A stretch of DNA of 64,000 nucleotides, taken from assembly GCF_000005505.3 (NCBI RefSeq), contig NC_016132.3:29278914-29342913 (forward strand), given 5' to 3'. The stretch comes from Brachypodium distachyon (Eukaryota > Streptophyta > Magnoliopsida > Poales > Poaceae). Below the pieces are notes generated by a model. That model made no database searches. It was not told the origin of the DNA and saw nothing but the letters and a program-made list of their open reading frames with translations. Position 1 is the first letter of the stretch. Each line of letters opens with the position of its first letter. Position numbers and translations under genes: made by a program. This document shows, one piece after another, positions 32,514 to 43,065 of the stretch.

Positions 32514-33079
32514 GTTTGGTATCTCCATTCCTTCGAACCAATCCCGATGCAAATACTAGTGTTCTTCTCCATGTTCTACAATAGAGGTGTCAGATCTGCA
32601 TGCTTGTAGGTGTTGCACTCGTGCTGGTAGAAATTATGGCAAAAACTCACAAGAGAGATATCATGTGGTGCCATTGGGTGTACGTGCTGCTATAGGTGTG
32701 TCAAGTGTGTGGGCAACCTGGGTGGAGTAAGATGCAGCAGCCAGCAGGGGGCAACAAATTTCTGACCAAGGCCTTGCCTGCTGAACACAAGCATCTTAAG
32801 TTCCTTAATGCCACTTGCATCGATTTGTCAAAATGTGCATGGTATTCCCACGACTATAGCAAGGTGAGCCAATGATGTATCCTCTCCATTCCCTTACGTA
32901 TCATATATATTGCTCAGTTTTGTCTTTCTATTTCACACTTTTTTTGCTGTTGGGCAAGTACTTCAGGGAGGACGGTGTTTTATATGCACATAAGGTGCTT
33001 GTAGTAATGTCAATGTGAGAAAAGCTTGCTTACATAGCATGTGAGGCAGGCAAGATGTTATGTAACAAATTTTGGATTG
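32514..33079 (+). other. Unassigned sequence with one possible exon
   Basis: No transposon hallmark is visible. An open stretch at 32732-32862 (ATG ... NKFLTKALPAEHKHLKFLN ... WYSHDYSK) ends in AAG|GTGAGC, which looks like a splice donor. No homologue comes to mind and there is no convincing continuation, so it could be a captured or decayed gene fragment or chance. Confidence 0.3.
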
Positions 33080-33623
33080 GTTGGTAGTTGATTCCTTGGT
33101 GGAAGGGATTGATGTCACCCCATTTGACTCCCTCAACCATTTACAACGTTTATGTTGTGTAGTAGGTGTCGCCTTAGTTGCAAGCCTGTGATGTTGTTGC
33201 TAGTTGTTAAGGTAACAATTAACAGGAGGACACCATAGCATGTGCATAGCATGTGAGGGATATAGTTATCACCATGCCACTAATATATTTACCAACCTTT
33301 GATGTTACAGTTACAACCATTTCATCGATGTAGTTAACCAACTACCCATGTAATAGTTACCATCATAGCACTGACAAAGTTATCCTCTTGTTAGGGTCAC
33401 GATTCCCAATAGCCACCATATAGCATCGATAATTTACCAAACTTTAGGGTATAGTTACCAACATGGTACCGATGTTCTTATCCGGCTGTCCATGTTACAT
33501 TCATCACCGTGACACTAACGTAGTTACCAACCTAGGTTACAGTTAACTACAATCATATTACCAATGTAGTTACCCAGCTATTCACATTATAGGTACCACC
33601 ATGCCACTGTATAGTTACCAACC
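33080..33623. repeat. Degenerate tandem repeat, unit about 46 bp (left part)
   Basis: Units of roughly 43-53 bp each carry GTTAC-A-GTTAC, ACCATGCCACTGAT and GTAGTTACCAACC-like motifs, for example near 33300, 33346 and 33440. The array continues at 39082 after D2. Strong divergence between units indicates an old array. Confidence 0.65.
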
Positions 33624-34630
33624 TGATATGGACATACTAACCATGGATACGACCATTAGAATCCTAATTGTTGGTGTACCTAATAACAATTATAATCAGG
33701 TGAAATCAATTACAAAATGTTTTCAATATGTTACTTGCAAAGAGGCGGAGCTACTATCTTGTGTAATCTTATTATGTAGGCATCTTATTGAACTTTACAA
33801 GTCCAAAGTGAAAATGAAGTGTGATAGCCTGCAAAGGGAGATTCAAAGTGAAGCCTATCAAGTCTACTTTCCAACAAATCAAACGGCACATGATTCGGAG
33901 CTTGATAGAGAAAGATATCATGAATTAAAGTTGAATCCGATTCGGGTCCGAGCTGTCAGGAGACCCGAATTTGTTTTAATCACCCAGGCCGCATCCGGAG
34001 TCCAACTCAAGCAAACAAGTACTTGTTGGAAAGGTAATTACAATACCTTTCCAACAGATCTAGCCCCATCAAGAGATTCGACTCGTGCTGACCGTGGCAG
34101 ACAAAACAAGCTGACGGATCTGTTTTTCTGTTTCCTAAAGAGTTGTAGTTTGTTAGGAAAGTTAGAGATAGAGTTGGATTTCGGCCTCCTTACTCAAGGT
34201 GGACAAAAATATCTCTCCCTCCTCCTTTATATACCCCATGAGCCCCCCTAAGGAGTCTTGGGTTTTGATTAGATAAAGTTTAAGCCTTTGCGACTTTCGT
34301 GTAATCGCATGTGTTGGTTAGACCACCTGTTTTACCGTCATCAAGACTCCAACAATATTGAGTATTCAGATTCGCGAACCTTCATATCTCCTATTTGCAA
34401 TTTCAGATTGTTTTTCATGTTGTTCTTGCTTGTTCTTCGATTGCTTGCAGGAACAAAGACCTTCGTGGTCAGGTTGATCGTGCCCCCGCGGGATCAATAA
34501 CCTTCTGGAGTTGGTGTATCGATCGCTAAGGTGCTGCCTCCTAGGTTGTAGTCCGATCGTCAACGTCACCTCCTACCAAATCGATAATTAGGTATCTCAT
34601 CGAAAGATTGGGACAGCCTCGAGGCTATCA
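33624..34630 (+). mobile_element. 5' LTR of D2
   Basis: TGATATGGACATACTAACC ... GAGGCTATCA, 1007 bp. TATA-like TTTATATACC is at about 34227-34236. Its end (CAGCCTCGAGGCTATCA) and the segment around 34355-34400 differ from the D1 LTRs, defining a second LTR subfamily. Confidence 0.85.
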
Positions 34631-34632
34631 CG

Positions 34633-34644
34633 TGGTATCAGAGC
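34633..34644 (+). other. Primer-binding site of D2
   Basis: TGGTATCAGAGC, complementary to initiator Met tRNA, 2 bases after the LTR. Confidence 0.9.
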
Positions 34645-34990
34645 TTAAGGTTGCTCGGTGAGACCTTTCAGTTTATCCCTAGCTTAGATCTGTTTTTTTA
34701 CCTATCGTCAAGAAAAAGCCAAAAAAAAATTTAGATTAGTTACCTTGTCCTAGAACTAATCTGAGCCTTGCAATTTTCACATTAGTTTTGCATTGTTGAA
34801 TCTTTGCTGCATTAATCGTGTCGAGTTGTTGGATTAGATTGGATCGTTTTTCAGATTTTTTCTACTAGATCGAACTTGTTTTTGTCTTTTGATTTCGTGT
34901 GACACAAGCTTTCCATCAATCTTCCACCGCCAAACTTCTTGCCACACCACCGCCATAATCTTCCGCCGCCACCATATCTTCCACCGAGTC

Positions 34991-35062
34991 CCTCTTCGAG
35001 TCCTACACCGAGTCCCTCGTCGAGTCCTACACTGAGTCCCTCTTCGAGTCCTACATCGAGTC
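34991..35062 (+). repeat. 24-bp tandem repeat in the D2 leader, 3 units
   Basis: Three adjacent 24-bp units, each made of two related 12-mers (CCTCTTCGAGTC and CTACACCGAGTC type). D1 has five units of the same repeat at 60755-60874. No reading frame uses it. Confidence 0.85.
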
Positions 35063-35164
35063 GGCAAGTTATAGTTTTCAGCCGCGAGTCCAAGTCCGAG
35101 TCGGAAAGTGTTTCATAATAGATCGAATTTTCTTTAGAGATCAAGTTGTTCGGAAAGTTGTGAA

Positions 35165-35765
35165 AAAATGAAAGGAAAGAAAAAAAAAGGAAAGAAAGAA
35201 AGAAAAAAAAACAAAAGAAAAAGAGAAAGAGTTCGAGTCAGTTTCGGACCCAAGTCCGAGTATAATTTTAGTTTCGGATGGGTTTGACCCGTGTTCAGTC
35301 AAACGGACGTATCTTTTGCGTACCAACTCGTATTTGGACGTTCTTGGACTTTTTGGAAAGCTCACGATGAGGCGCATCAGGAAATATCCAGGGCTTTGCC
35401 CCGCACTTTGACCCTCAAATTCGGTTTGTAAGGTGAACTTTCGGAGCTTCCAAGTTTCTGCATCCGTTTTTCGGCGTCGCTGCAGCCCGGTGTTTTACAG
35501 TTTTCTCCACCGTCCGACATCCGTTTTGAGTGATCTTGCCCTTGCTGGAAAGTTGTGTCGATACGCTTCTAACCCATATTTTTCCATATTTTTCTGAATT
35601 TTCCTTACTACAGCCTTTGCTGTTCTTCGACAGACCGACGTACAGTTTTCCGGTCCTTCTTTTGCGTGAGTTTCTGTGGTTAAAAAAAAGAAGAAGAAGA
35701 AGAAAAGAATAAGAAGCCAAACAGAAGGCCACAAAAAGAAAAAGAAAAAAAAAGAAAAAAAATCC
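35165..35765 (+). repeat. Purine-rich low-complexity tracts in the D2 leader
   Basis: A/G-only runs lie at about 35165-35233 and 35682-35762, separated by GC-neutral sequence. The same two tracts occur in D1 in reverse complement (about 60575-60640 and 60038-60118). They are part of the element's leader, not host microsatellites. Confidence 0.7.
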
Positions 35766-36174
35766 CAAGGATTTACTTGTTGTGCCATCTTTTGATCTAT
35801 CTATTCCTACCTTCTTCAGTATCTAGGCTTAGATTATTTTTGTAATTCGTTCTTTTCGACTCCAGCAGCTAGGACTAGCATTATCGAGCATATTTTCAAC
35901 TTTGCATTGCTGATTTGATTATTTGCTATTCCTTGCTACTCACAAAAGCCTGCAAGCTCCACAGATTCTACACCTAGGTTGGTTTGTTACCGAGGCATCG
36001 ATACATTTAATCTCCGGAGGTGTTGGTTACGCCGCTTTCCATCACCTTCCTGTTTTGCATGGTAAGAACTTGTAAGAACTTGATTTTTAGCTTGAGAGTT
36101 GAGCGACTTGTAGCCACATCCTAGTAGTTGATAGAAACATATTACTGTGATTTGTTTTTTGTTTTCTACTAACC

Positions 36175-38069
36175 ATGACAGGACTTACACGAAGCATGGC
36201 AACTAGACTGATGCTATCCCGTGACCGCGATGAGTGCTTTTCACCACGGCCATCCTCCACGTCTCTTGTTGATAATGCCACGGCAACAGTACAAAACAAT
36301 CCTTCTAATACAATTAAATTGTGTGTACCTTTCTTTGAGGGGAAAAATGATGCTGAAACGTATATAGATTGGGAGCTAGCTTTAACTGAACAATTCACAT
36401 GCTTCCATGTACTTGATAGTCGCAAGGTTCAAATTGCTAGTAGTAAATTTACTTTTGCTGCTTTATCTTGGTGGAATGAGATAGTTAGAGAAAAAAAAAT
36501 TCCCCACACTTGGGTTTTGATTAGATAAAGTTTAGCCATCTTTGCTACTTTCGTGTAATCGCGTGTGTCGGTTAGACCACCTGTTTTACCGTCGTCAAGA
36601 CTCCAACTTATCGTTTCGTTGAGACATTGGTTTGATATAGTATATTCGCAATTTCAGATTGCATCCGCTATTTATCTTGTTCTTGCTTGTTCTTCGATTG
36701 CTTGCAGGAACAAAGACCTTCGTGGTCAGGTTGATCGTGCCCTCGCGTGATCAATAACCCTCTGGAGTTGGTGTATCGATTGCTAAGGCGCTGCCTCCTA
36801 GGCCGTAGTCGGATCGTCAACGTCACCTCCTACCCAAATCGAGAGTTATCAATCTCATCGAAAGATCGGGCCACCCCGACCCACATCACGTGGTTGATAT
36901 GAAGAAAATCATGAGAGAAAAATATGTCCCTTTTAGTTATGCTTTTAACTTGCGTTTAAAATTACGACGTTTGGCACAAGATGATAAAACTGTTGATGAT
37001 TACTACAATGAGTTCCAAATTATAACCTTGCGATCTGGTTTAGATGAAACCGAATAAAGAAAAATGGATAGGTTTTATTGTGGGCTTAACTTTGGTATTT
37101 CTTACATGATTGAATATGGAAAATACGACTCTCTTTTGTGTTTGCTTAATCTTGCTCGTAAAGTTGAGAGGAAATTACAGCGAGGGTCTACTACAAATGA
37201 GTCAAGCCCACAAGATAATGATACAGAGGATTGTGTTGCTGAACTAAAAAAGGCATGTGATGAAATAAAGGTGATACCTGTTGAATTTTCTGCACCATGT
37301 GAAATTATTGTCGTACATGGTGATTCAAGTGCATCTACTGCTGAAATTAATTCTTCTAATGATTTGAGTGCACAAATTAATTTTGATATTGATGAGAACG
37401 AATCATGTGAGGAAATAACTAATGTTTTAGGAGAAACAAGTGAGATAGATAAATTTGATTTAGGTTGTGTCGAGTTGATTAGACATGAAGTGATTGATAA
37501 GGACCCACCTATTAATTCTTTGTGTTATATTACACTTGATACACCTATGTATTTGTCACATGCAATGGATAAAGTTTCTGAATTAACAATTTCCAAATCT
37601 TTTGCTAATGCTCATGGAATAAATTTGCATTACTTGTGATAATTTTCCTTTCTTGAGAGAAAATAAATTTTTGCATATGCCTAATCATTTTGATAAGAGC
37701 TCCAATATTGGTGTTGATTATTTGCCAAGTAGTTCTTTACATGATTGTTTGAATATTAGTGCTTTGACATGCTCTAAATTTCAGCATCTTGTAGTAACTA
37801 ATTTGGGTACCATTAATTATTATTCTCCAGTGTTGGGATGGTATAATGGTGAGCGGTTCAAACCAAATACAAGATATTGTTTCACATATATATGCAAAAC
37901 ATATTGTCAATCTTCTTGCTGGAATGATATTCATGATGATTGTTTGACTAATTATCTCATGAGATTGTGTTATAAAACATTAATTGTGCAACATGGGAGT
38001 GGAGTTAAAAATAACGATATATACATATACCATGCGCATACCTTGTCTCTTTTGTTAGCATATTTTTAG
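36175..38069 (+). pseudogene. gag: gag of D2, broken, with an LTR insert
   Basis: Starts MTGLTRSMATRLMLSRDRDE at 36175, as in D1. Capsid-type motifs are FFEGKNDAETYIDWELALTEQF and LSWWNEI (36330-36480). At about 36512 the frame is cut by 382 bp of LTR sequence (to 36893), then resumes at MKKIMREKYV. Further lesions are a Gln-to-stop change (about 37055, 'ETE-stop') and a deletion of about 60 bp near 37615 that shifts the frame. The rest (ENKFLHMPNHF ... HTLSLLLAYF) ends at 38069 just before the 3' LTR. The first half resembles gag of CRM-type chromoviruses; no zinc knuckle is visible. Confidence 0.8.
36512..36893 (+). mobile_element. LTR fragment of the D1-type subfamily inside D2 gag
   Basis: The segment runs from GGGTTTTGATTAG through the end of an LTR (CCCACATCA), two bases, and the first three of the PBS (TGG), then back into gag. 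It carries D1-type markers (TCGTTTCGTTGAGACATTGG, TAGTATATTCGCAATTT, GGGCCACCCCGACCC) that D2's own LTRs lack. Both junctions have short identities (CTTGG on the left, TGG on the right). Confidence 0.85.
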
Positions 38070-38107
38070 CATAAACGACGCCGAGGACGGCTTTCCTTTC
38101 AATAAAG

Positions 38108-39081
38108 GGCATGCTAACCATGGATACGACCATTAGAACCCTAATTGTTGGTGTATCTAATAACAATTATAATCAGGTGAATTCAGTTACAAAATGTTTT
38201 CAATATGTTACTTGCAAAGAGGCGGAGCTACTATCTTGTGTAATCTTATTATGTAGCCATCTTATTGAACTTTACAAGTCCAAAGTGAAGATGAAGTGTG
38301 ATAGCCTGCAAAGGGAGATTCAAAGTGAAGCCTATCAAGTCTACTTTCCAACAAATCAAACGGCACATGATTCGGAGCTTGCTAGAGAAAGATATCATGA
38401 ATTAAAGTTGAATCCGATTTGGGTCCGAGCTGTCAGGAGACCCGAATTTGTTTTAATCACCCAGGCCGCATCCGGAGTCCAAATCAAGCAAACAAGTACC
38501 TTTCCAACGGATCTAGCCCCATCAAGAGATTCGACTCGTGCTGACCGTGGCAGACAAAACAACTGACGGATCTATTTTTCTGTTTCCTAAAGAGTTGTAG
38601 TTTGTTAGGAAAGTTAGAGATAGAGTTGGATTTCGGCCTCCTTACTCAAGGTGGACAAAAATATCTCTCCCTCCTCCTTTATATACCCCATGAGCCCCCC
38701 TAAGGAGCCTTGGGTTTTGATTAGATAAAGTTTAGCCTTTGCTACTTTCGTGTAATCGCATGTGTCGGTTAGACCACCTGTTTTACCGTCATCAAGACTC
38801 CAACAATATTGAGTATTCAGATTCATGAACCTTCATATCTCCTATTCGCAATTTCAGATTGCTTTTCATCTTGTTCTTACTTGTTCTTCGATTGCTTGCA
38901 GGAACAAAGTCCTTCGTGGTCAGGTTGATCGTGCCCCCGCGGGATCAATAACCTTCCAGAGTTGGTGTATCGATCGCTAAGGCGCTGCCTCCTAGGTTGT
39001 AGTCGGATCGTCAACGTCACCTCCTACCAAATCGATAATTAGGTATCTCATCGAAAGATCGGGACACCCTCGAGGCTATCA
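38108..39081 (+). mobile_element. 3' LTR of D2
   Basis: Begins at CATGCTAACC, about 10 bp inside the normal start, and ends GAGGCTATCA. It lacks about 24 bp (ACTTGTTGGAAAGGTAATTA region) present in the 5' LTR at about 34020. Confidence 0.85.
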
Positions 39082-40250
39082 CAACCTTAGAGGTTACAAT
39101 TAACTATATTACCAATGTAGTTACCCAGCTATCCATGTTAGACTTACCACCATGCCACTGATATACTTACCAACCTTAGAGGTTACAGTTTCCACCATAT
39201 CACCGATGTAGTTAACTGGCTATTCATGTATAGAGTTACAACCATAGCATTGAAGAAGTTATCCACGTGTTATGGTTATTGTTCCCACCCGTCACCATAG
39301 CACTGCTAAGTTACCAAGTTTATGTTATAGTTACAAGCATGGTACCGATGTTCTATCTTTAAAGTGAACTTGTGTAAGCCAGGCTGCTTTACCTGGTTGT
39401 CTAGGCTACAGTTATCACCATGACACTGACGTAGTTAGCTACATGTCCAAGTTACTATTCATGGCCATTGTATTGTTGTCGTTACCCAACTAATTTAGGT
39501 ATAGTTTTGAAGTTGGTAACTCACTATCCAAGTTGGATACATTTCCAACTTGATTGATGGGGTCATTGATTAGTAATTAGTTACCAACATAGCAATAATG
39601 TAGTTACCAACACTTTAAGGTATAGAGTGACCACCTTCTCATGATTAGGTTACAACCATAGTGAAGACCTTGCGTAGCTACCCACTTATCCAGATTATAT
39701 AATTATCGTTATCACAATAGCATTGGGGAGTGACCCGACTGTTAGCCTATGGTTACCACATGCTATTGATATAGTTATGCAACCTTGAATTTGAAATTAC
39801 CAACATGATATTTTATACAGTAACCAAGTTGTTCGTGATACAGTTATCACCAGGTCACCAATATAGTTACTTATCACAGCACTGATGTACATATAATTAC
39901 ATGATTGTTCAGTGATAAGATATGTACATATAACTAGGTGTGAATGGTCCGATAACGCAAGTATTATGGGGCTGGTAACTTTTGAGCTACAACAAAAGTC
40001 GTCGTTATGCAAGTAACTAGCTCTGAACGGTCTGTTAAGCCATGTGTTTTTAGGGTCGGTAACTTCTGATTTGCTCTAGCAAAGTCGTTGAAATGCAAGT
40101 AATTTAGGTATGCATGGTTGTTCAGATAAGATAGTCGGGTAACTGGCCATGAACGATCAAGTAACTCTTGCGTTATTGGGCTGGTAACCCTGGATCCAAC
40201 CAATAGTTAGTTGTCAATAGGCTTGGTAATTTATGTACCAATCATTGGTA
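39082..40250. repeat. Degenerate tandem repeat, unit about 46 bp (right part), then a second repeat type
   Basis: The first 800 bp continue the array at 33080-33623 (TTACCACCATGCCACTGATA, GTTACCAACC). From about 39900 the motif changes to (T/G)CGGTAACTT...GCAAGTAA units of about 85-105 bp in apparent opposite orientation. No transposase and no clear terminal repeats were seen. Confidence 0.55.
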
Positions 40251-40815
40251 ATTTTTTAGTTTGAAAAAAAAGTTGCCGAAACATATCTAATTGGGATCTA
40301 GTTTTGAAGCTCTTGTCGTTAAGAACTCAACCGTGAAACCGGATCGTAAATCGGACGTTTCGTTACGTAATTAAACTATTTTGAATTTTCAAGATATGAG
40401 AATCTTCGATGACGTCATCTTTTTTTGTATTTATGCATGCATGTTCTACTTTTTGCTTGATTCCATGGGAGGAGCTGAGCATGCCGTAGGAGCCGGAGCA
40501 GGATTTCAAAATGAGGGGCGTATGGTAGTTAGGATACCTACCGTACGGCTGCCATATAGTTTTGTCCTTACAAGATATGATGAGAAGGGAACGTGAGGTT
40601 CCTATTGATTATACTAGGGGCTGGGGCGTGCCTCTTGTGGCGAAACTGGATGGACATGCGGTTTAAGGTGGGCCGTTCTTCCTTGCTCGTTTCCTGCTAT
40701 GGTCTAATCTGGAAGCCCATAATAAGTATTGCTGATAACTAAAACAAACCGCAGATTCAAGTTTCAAAAATAGAAAACATACCGTAGATATGGTTGTCAA
40801 GGCTGGCTTCCATTG
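40251..40815. other. Unassigned sequence
   Basis: AT-rich with no supported gene. A short ORF at 40381-40596 has no recognisable motif. The stretch ends at the LTR of C2. Confidence 0.4.
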
Positions 40816-42551
40816 TGTCGGGGGATGACCACGGGTAGGGTCGTGACTACACGTATTGGTCGGCTAAACCAAAGCAAGGCAGATGCAAACAAATAAGCCG
40901 GCACTGTTAAGCCGACTTTCTAACAGGCCGGCAGGTATGCCAACATCTCTATCTTGTCTCATATGATTGCAGGACAAGCACAAGCTATCTTATCTCGGCT
41001 GGAGCCGAGATATGCCAACGGTCTTATCCTGATCACACGGCCTAAAGTAAGGGTGCGTTTGGTTGCTGGAAGATAGTGGAATGTAACGGAACCATTCCAG
41101 ATTTTGATCTGATTCCAGTGTTTGGTTGTTGAAACATACAAAACTAGAAGGAACCAAGTGGTTCCTGAGAAGGGAATATACCTTCAATATCCAGAACCCA
41201 CTCATAACACGAAAACAAAGGAATCATCTGGTTCCGATCGGAACATGTAGGCCAGGGCGAAATATCCGATCCATTTTCTCTCCTCCGCTCATATCTCACC
41301 ATGGCGGATGCCTAGGGCCTGGGCGAACCCATCTCGGCAAGAACCCAATCGGAGGAGACGGCCGACGGGGAGGCTCTGGGGAGGCCGGCGCCGCCACCAC
41401 CACGGGCGAAGTCAGAGGAGCGCGGCGTCACCCCCTTCCCCAGCGCCCGACCCCCTCTTTTCTCTCTCGTCGTTCTATTTATCCCGGCTGGCTCCATAGG
41501 TCCGGCCACCCCCCACACCTCAGATCCCGGCTACCCCACGGGTCTAGGGCGGATCCCGACCTGTGATGGAGGAGGCCGACGGCAGGGAGAGGAGGGCAGG
41601 CCAGTTAGGCGGAGAAGGCAAGCTGCTGTGCTTTCCTTCTAAATTGTTTCCTTCCAAATCGAGATGATTGGAAATTCATGTGGATTAGTTGCTTTCCTTC
41701 CAAATCGAGATGATGGATTTGCTGTAGTCTATGGCATCTATGCGGATGAATATATGAATTTTGTTTGTGTTATCAACTGATGTTCAGAATTATTCTTAAA
41801 AAAAACTTGTGTGCAGAATTTGGAGGTTACTTCACCAGCAGGTGAGTACATCATTGGATCACATTTCATCTCTCAAACCAAACACATAATGAAACCATTC
41901 CATTCCACTTTATTCCACCTCAACCAAACAACAGACTAGAACCATTCCATTACATTCCATTCTTGTAGGAATAGAATGGATCCATTCCATTCCACCTTAC
42001 TCTGCAACAAAACACAACCTAAAACTACGTTCCTTTGATGACGGAAAGGCAATCATTGCTCACGTTGCCGTGTCGGACGACTGCACAATGACGCGCCGTA
42101 GAAGGACGGTGACGAGTGCCAAAGCATGGCTACAGTGCACGCCGTCTCACAGTACGAAAAGCACAAAGCTGCATTGTCCCCTCACAGACAATTCGGAGGG
42201 GACCACAGGCAGACCCGACGGGCCCGGGAGTGGTTAGGGTTTCCCCTTGCCCCACCTGTCAGTGTAACATTCTTAGCCTATATATAGAGGCTTCACCCCT
42301 CCTGTGAGAAGGGTTCCCCCATTGAGTACTAGTAGTTCAAGGAGCACCATTGTAGCTCTCCAATATCTCGGGTAATACAAGCTAAGCAGGAGTAGGCGCT
42401 TTACCTCTACAAGAGGGCTCCGAACCTGGGTAAACACCGTGTCTTCTCTGTGTTGTGCGTAGTTACGCTGCACCATCCCTCCTCCGGATCCTCCATCATC
42501 CATCGGCCCCAAGTTAAGCCATCCGGCATCTGCCGTGACACCACCACGACA
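40816..42551 (+). mobile_element. 5' LTR of C2, split by a DNA element
   Basis: TGTCGGGGGATGACC ... CACCACCACGACA. Without the insert it is about 764 bp, close to C1's 807 bp. TATA-like CTATATATAG is at about 42278-42287. Confidence 0.85.
41051..42019. mobile_element. PIF/Harbinger-like non-autonomous DNA element (TSD TAA)
   Basis: 969 bp with imperfect terminal inverted repeats: left GGGTGCGTTTGGTTG; right end, in reverse complement, GGTTGTGTTTTGTTG (12 of 15 match). TAA flanks both sides (41048-41050, 42020-42022), the 3-bp duplication typical of PIF/Harbinger. The C1 LTR shows the uninterrupted site. The subterminal regions are rich in CCATTCC/GGAATGG repeats. A GC-rich block at about 41290-41630 with an ATG and short frames could be a captured gene fragment. 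No transposase was recognised. Confidence 0.8.
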
Positions 42552-42553
42552 GT

Positions 42554-42570
42554 TGGCGCCCACCGTGGGG
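42554..42570 (+). other. Primer-binding site of C2
   Basis: TGGCGCCCACCGTGGGG, 2 bases after the LTR end. I do not assign the tRNA. Confidence 0.75.
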
Positions 42571-43065
42571 TCATCAGCGGCACTGGCTGGAGTCTTCATC
42601 CGGGCGGGAAGCATCCTCGTCACCGGAGAGCGCGTGGCCTCCGGTTTGGTCCAAAGATTCGGTTCTCTGGACTTCATCGACAACAACGCAGGCTGCTTCA
42701 ACAACGCGCCACTTCCCTGTGCAGGCCGGTTCATCAACTTCGGCATGCACGAGGTCTATATCGCCACTAACTCTCCTTGCAGGTATCCTGAGCATGTGGT
42801 GGTAGCTGAGGATCCTCCCACCGTCTGCGCGGCTCACGGCCGGCATAGCGACTGCCCCGTTAGCTGCGTGGAGGTCATGGTGACGGCTCAAGGTGGCGAT
42901 GCCGGCAAACGCGCAGCAGAAAGCGCCGGTGTCCCGAGCAAGTCTGGCAGAACAGCACGGCCCCCACTGGAGAGGCCCGAGAACATTGGCAGTTAGGCCG
43001 GCACTTCCGCTGTGCCGGCAAAGCCGACTCCGCTTTAGGCCACCATCGAGAGGCTGACGGTACAT
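42571..43065 (+). other. Leader of C2 with a short ORF
   Basis: An ORF of about 150 codons (42535-42996) overlaps the PBS and runs through the leader. It shows no recognisable domain and ends well before gag. It could be the N-terminal part of gag in another frame; the sequence does not decide this. Confidence 0.4.

Larger units (their letters stand above)
33624..39081 (+). mobile_element. Gag-only LTR retrotransposon D2 (TSD CAACC)
   Basis: LTRs are 33624-34630 and 38108-39081. The 5-bp direct repeat CAACC lies at 33619-33623 and 39082-39086. The PBS TGGTATCAGAGC is at 34633-34644. There is a long leader with low-complexity tracts and a decayed gag; no protease, RT, RNase H or integrase is encoded. 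The 3' LTR has lost about 13 bp at its start together with the end of the polypurine tract. By eye the LTRs differ at more than 20 positions plus a 24-bp gap, so D2 is older than D1. It sits inside the 46-bp repeat array. Confidence 0.9.

Noticed and set aside
33080..40250. Assignment of the 46-bp repeats to a CACTA transposon
   Set aside because: Subterminal repeats are suggestive, but no CACTA ends, 3-bp duplication or transposase could be found.
41126..41566. ORF of 146 codons in the PIF/Harbinger-like element as a transposase
   Set aside because: No DDE or Myb-like motif is visible and the frame crosses the AT-rich to GC-rich boundary without codon-like character.
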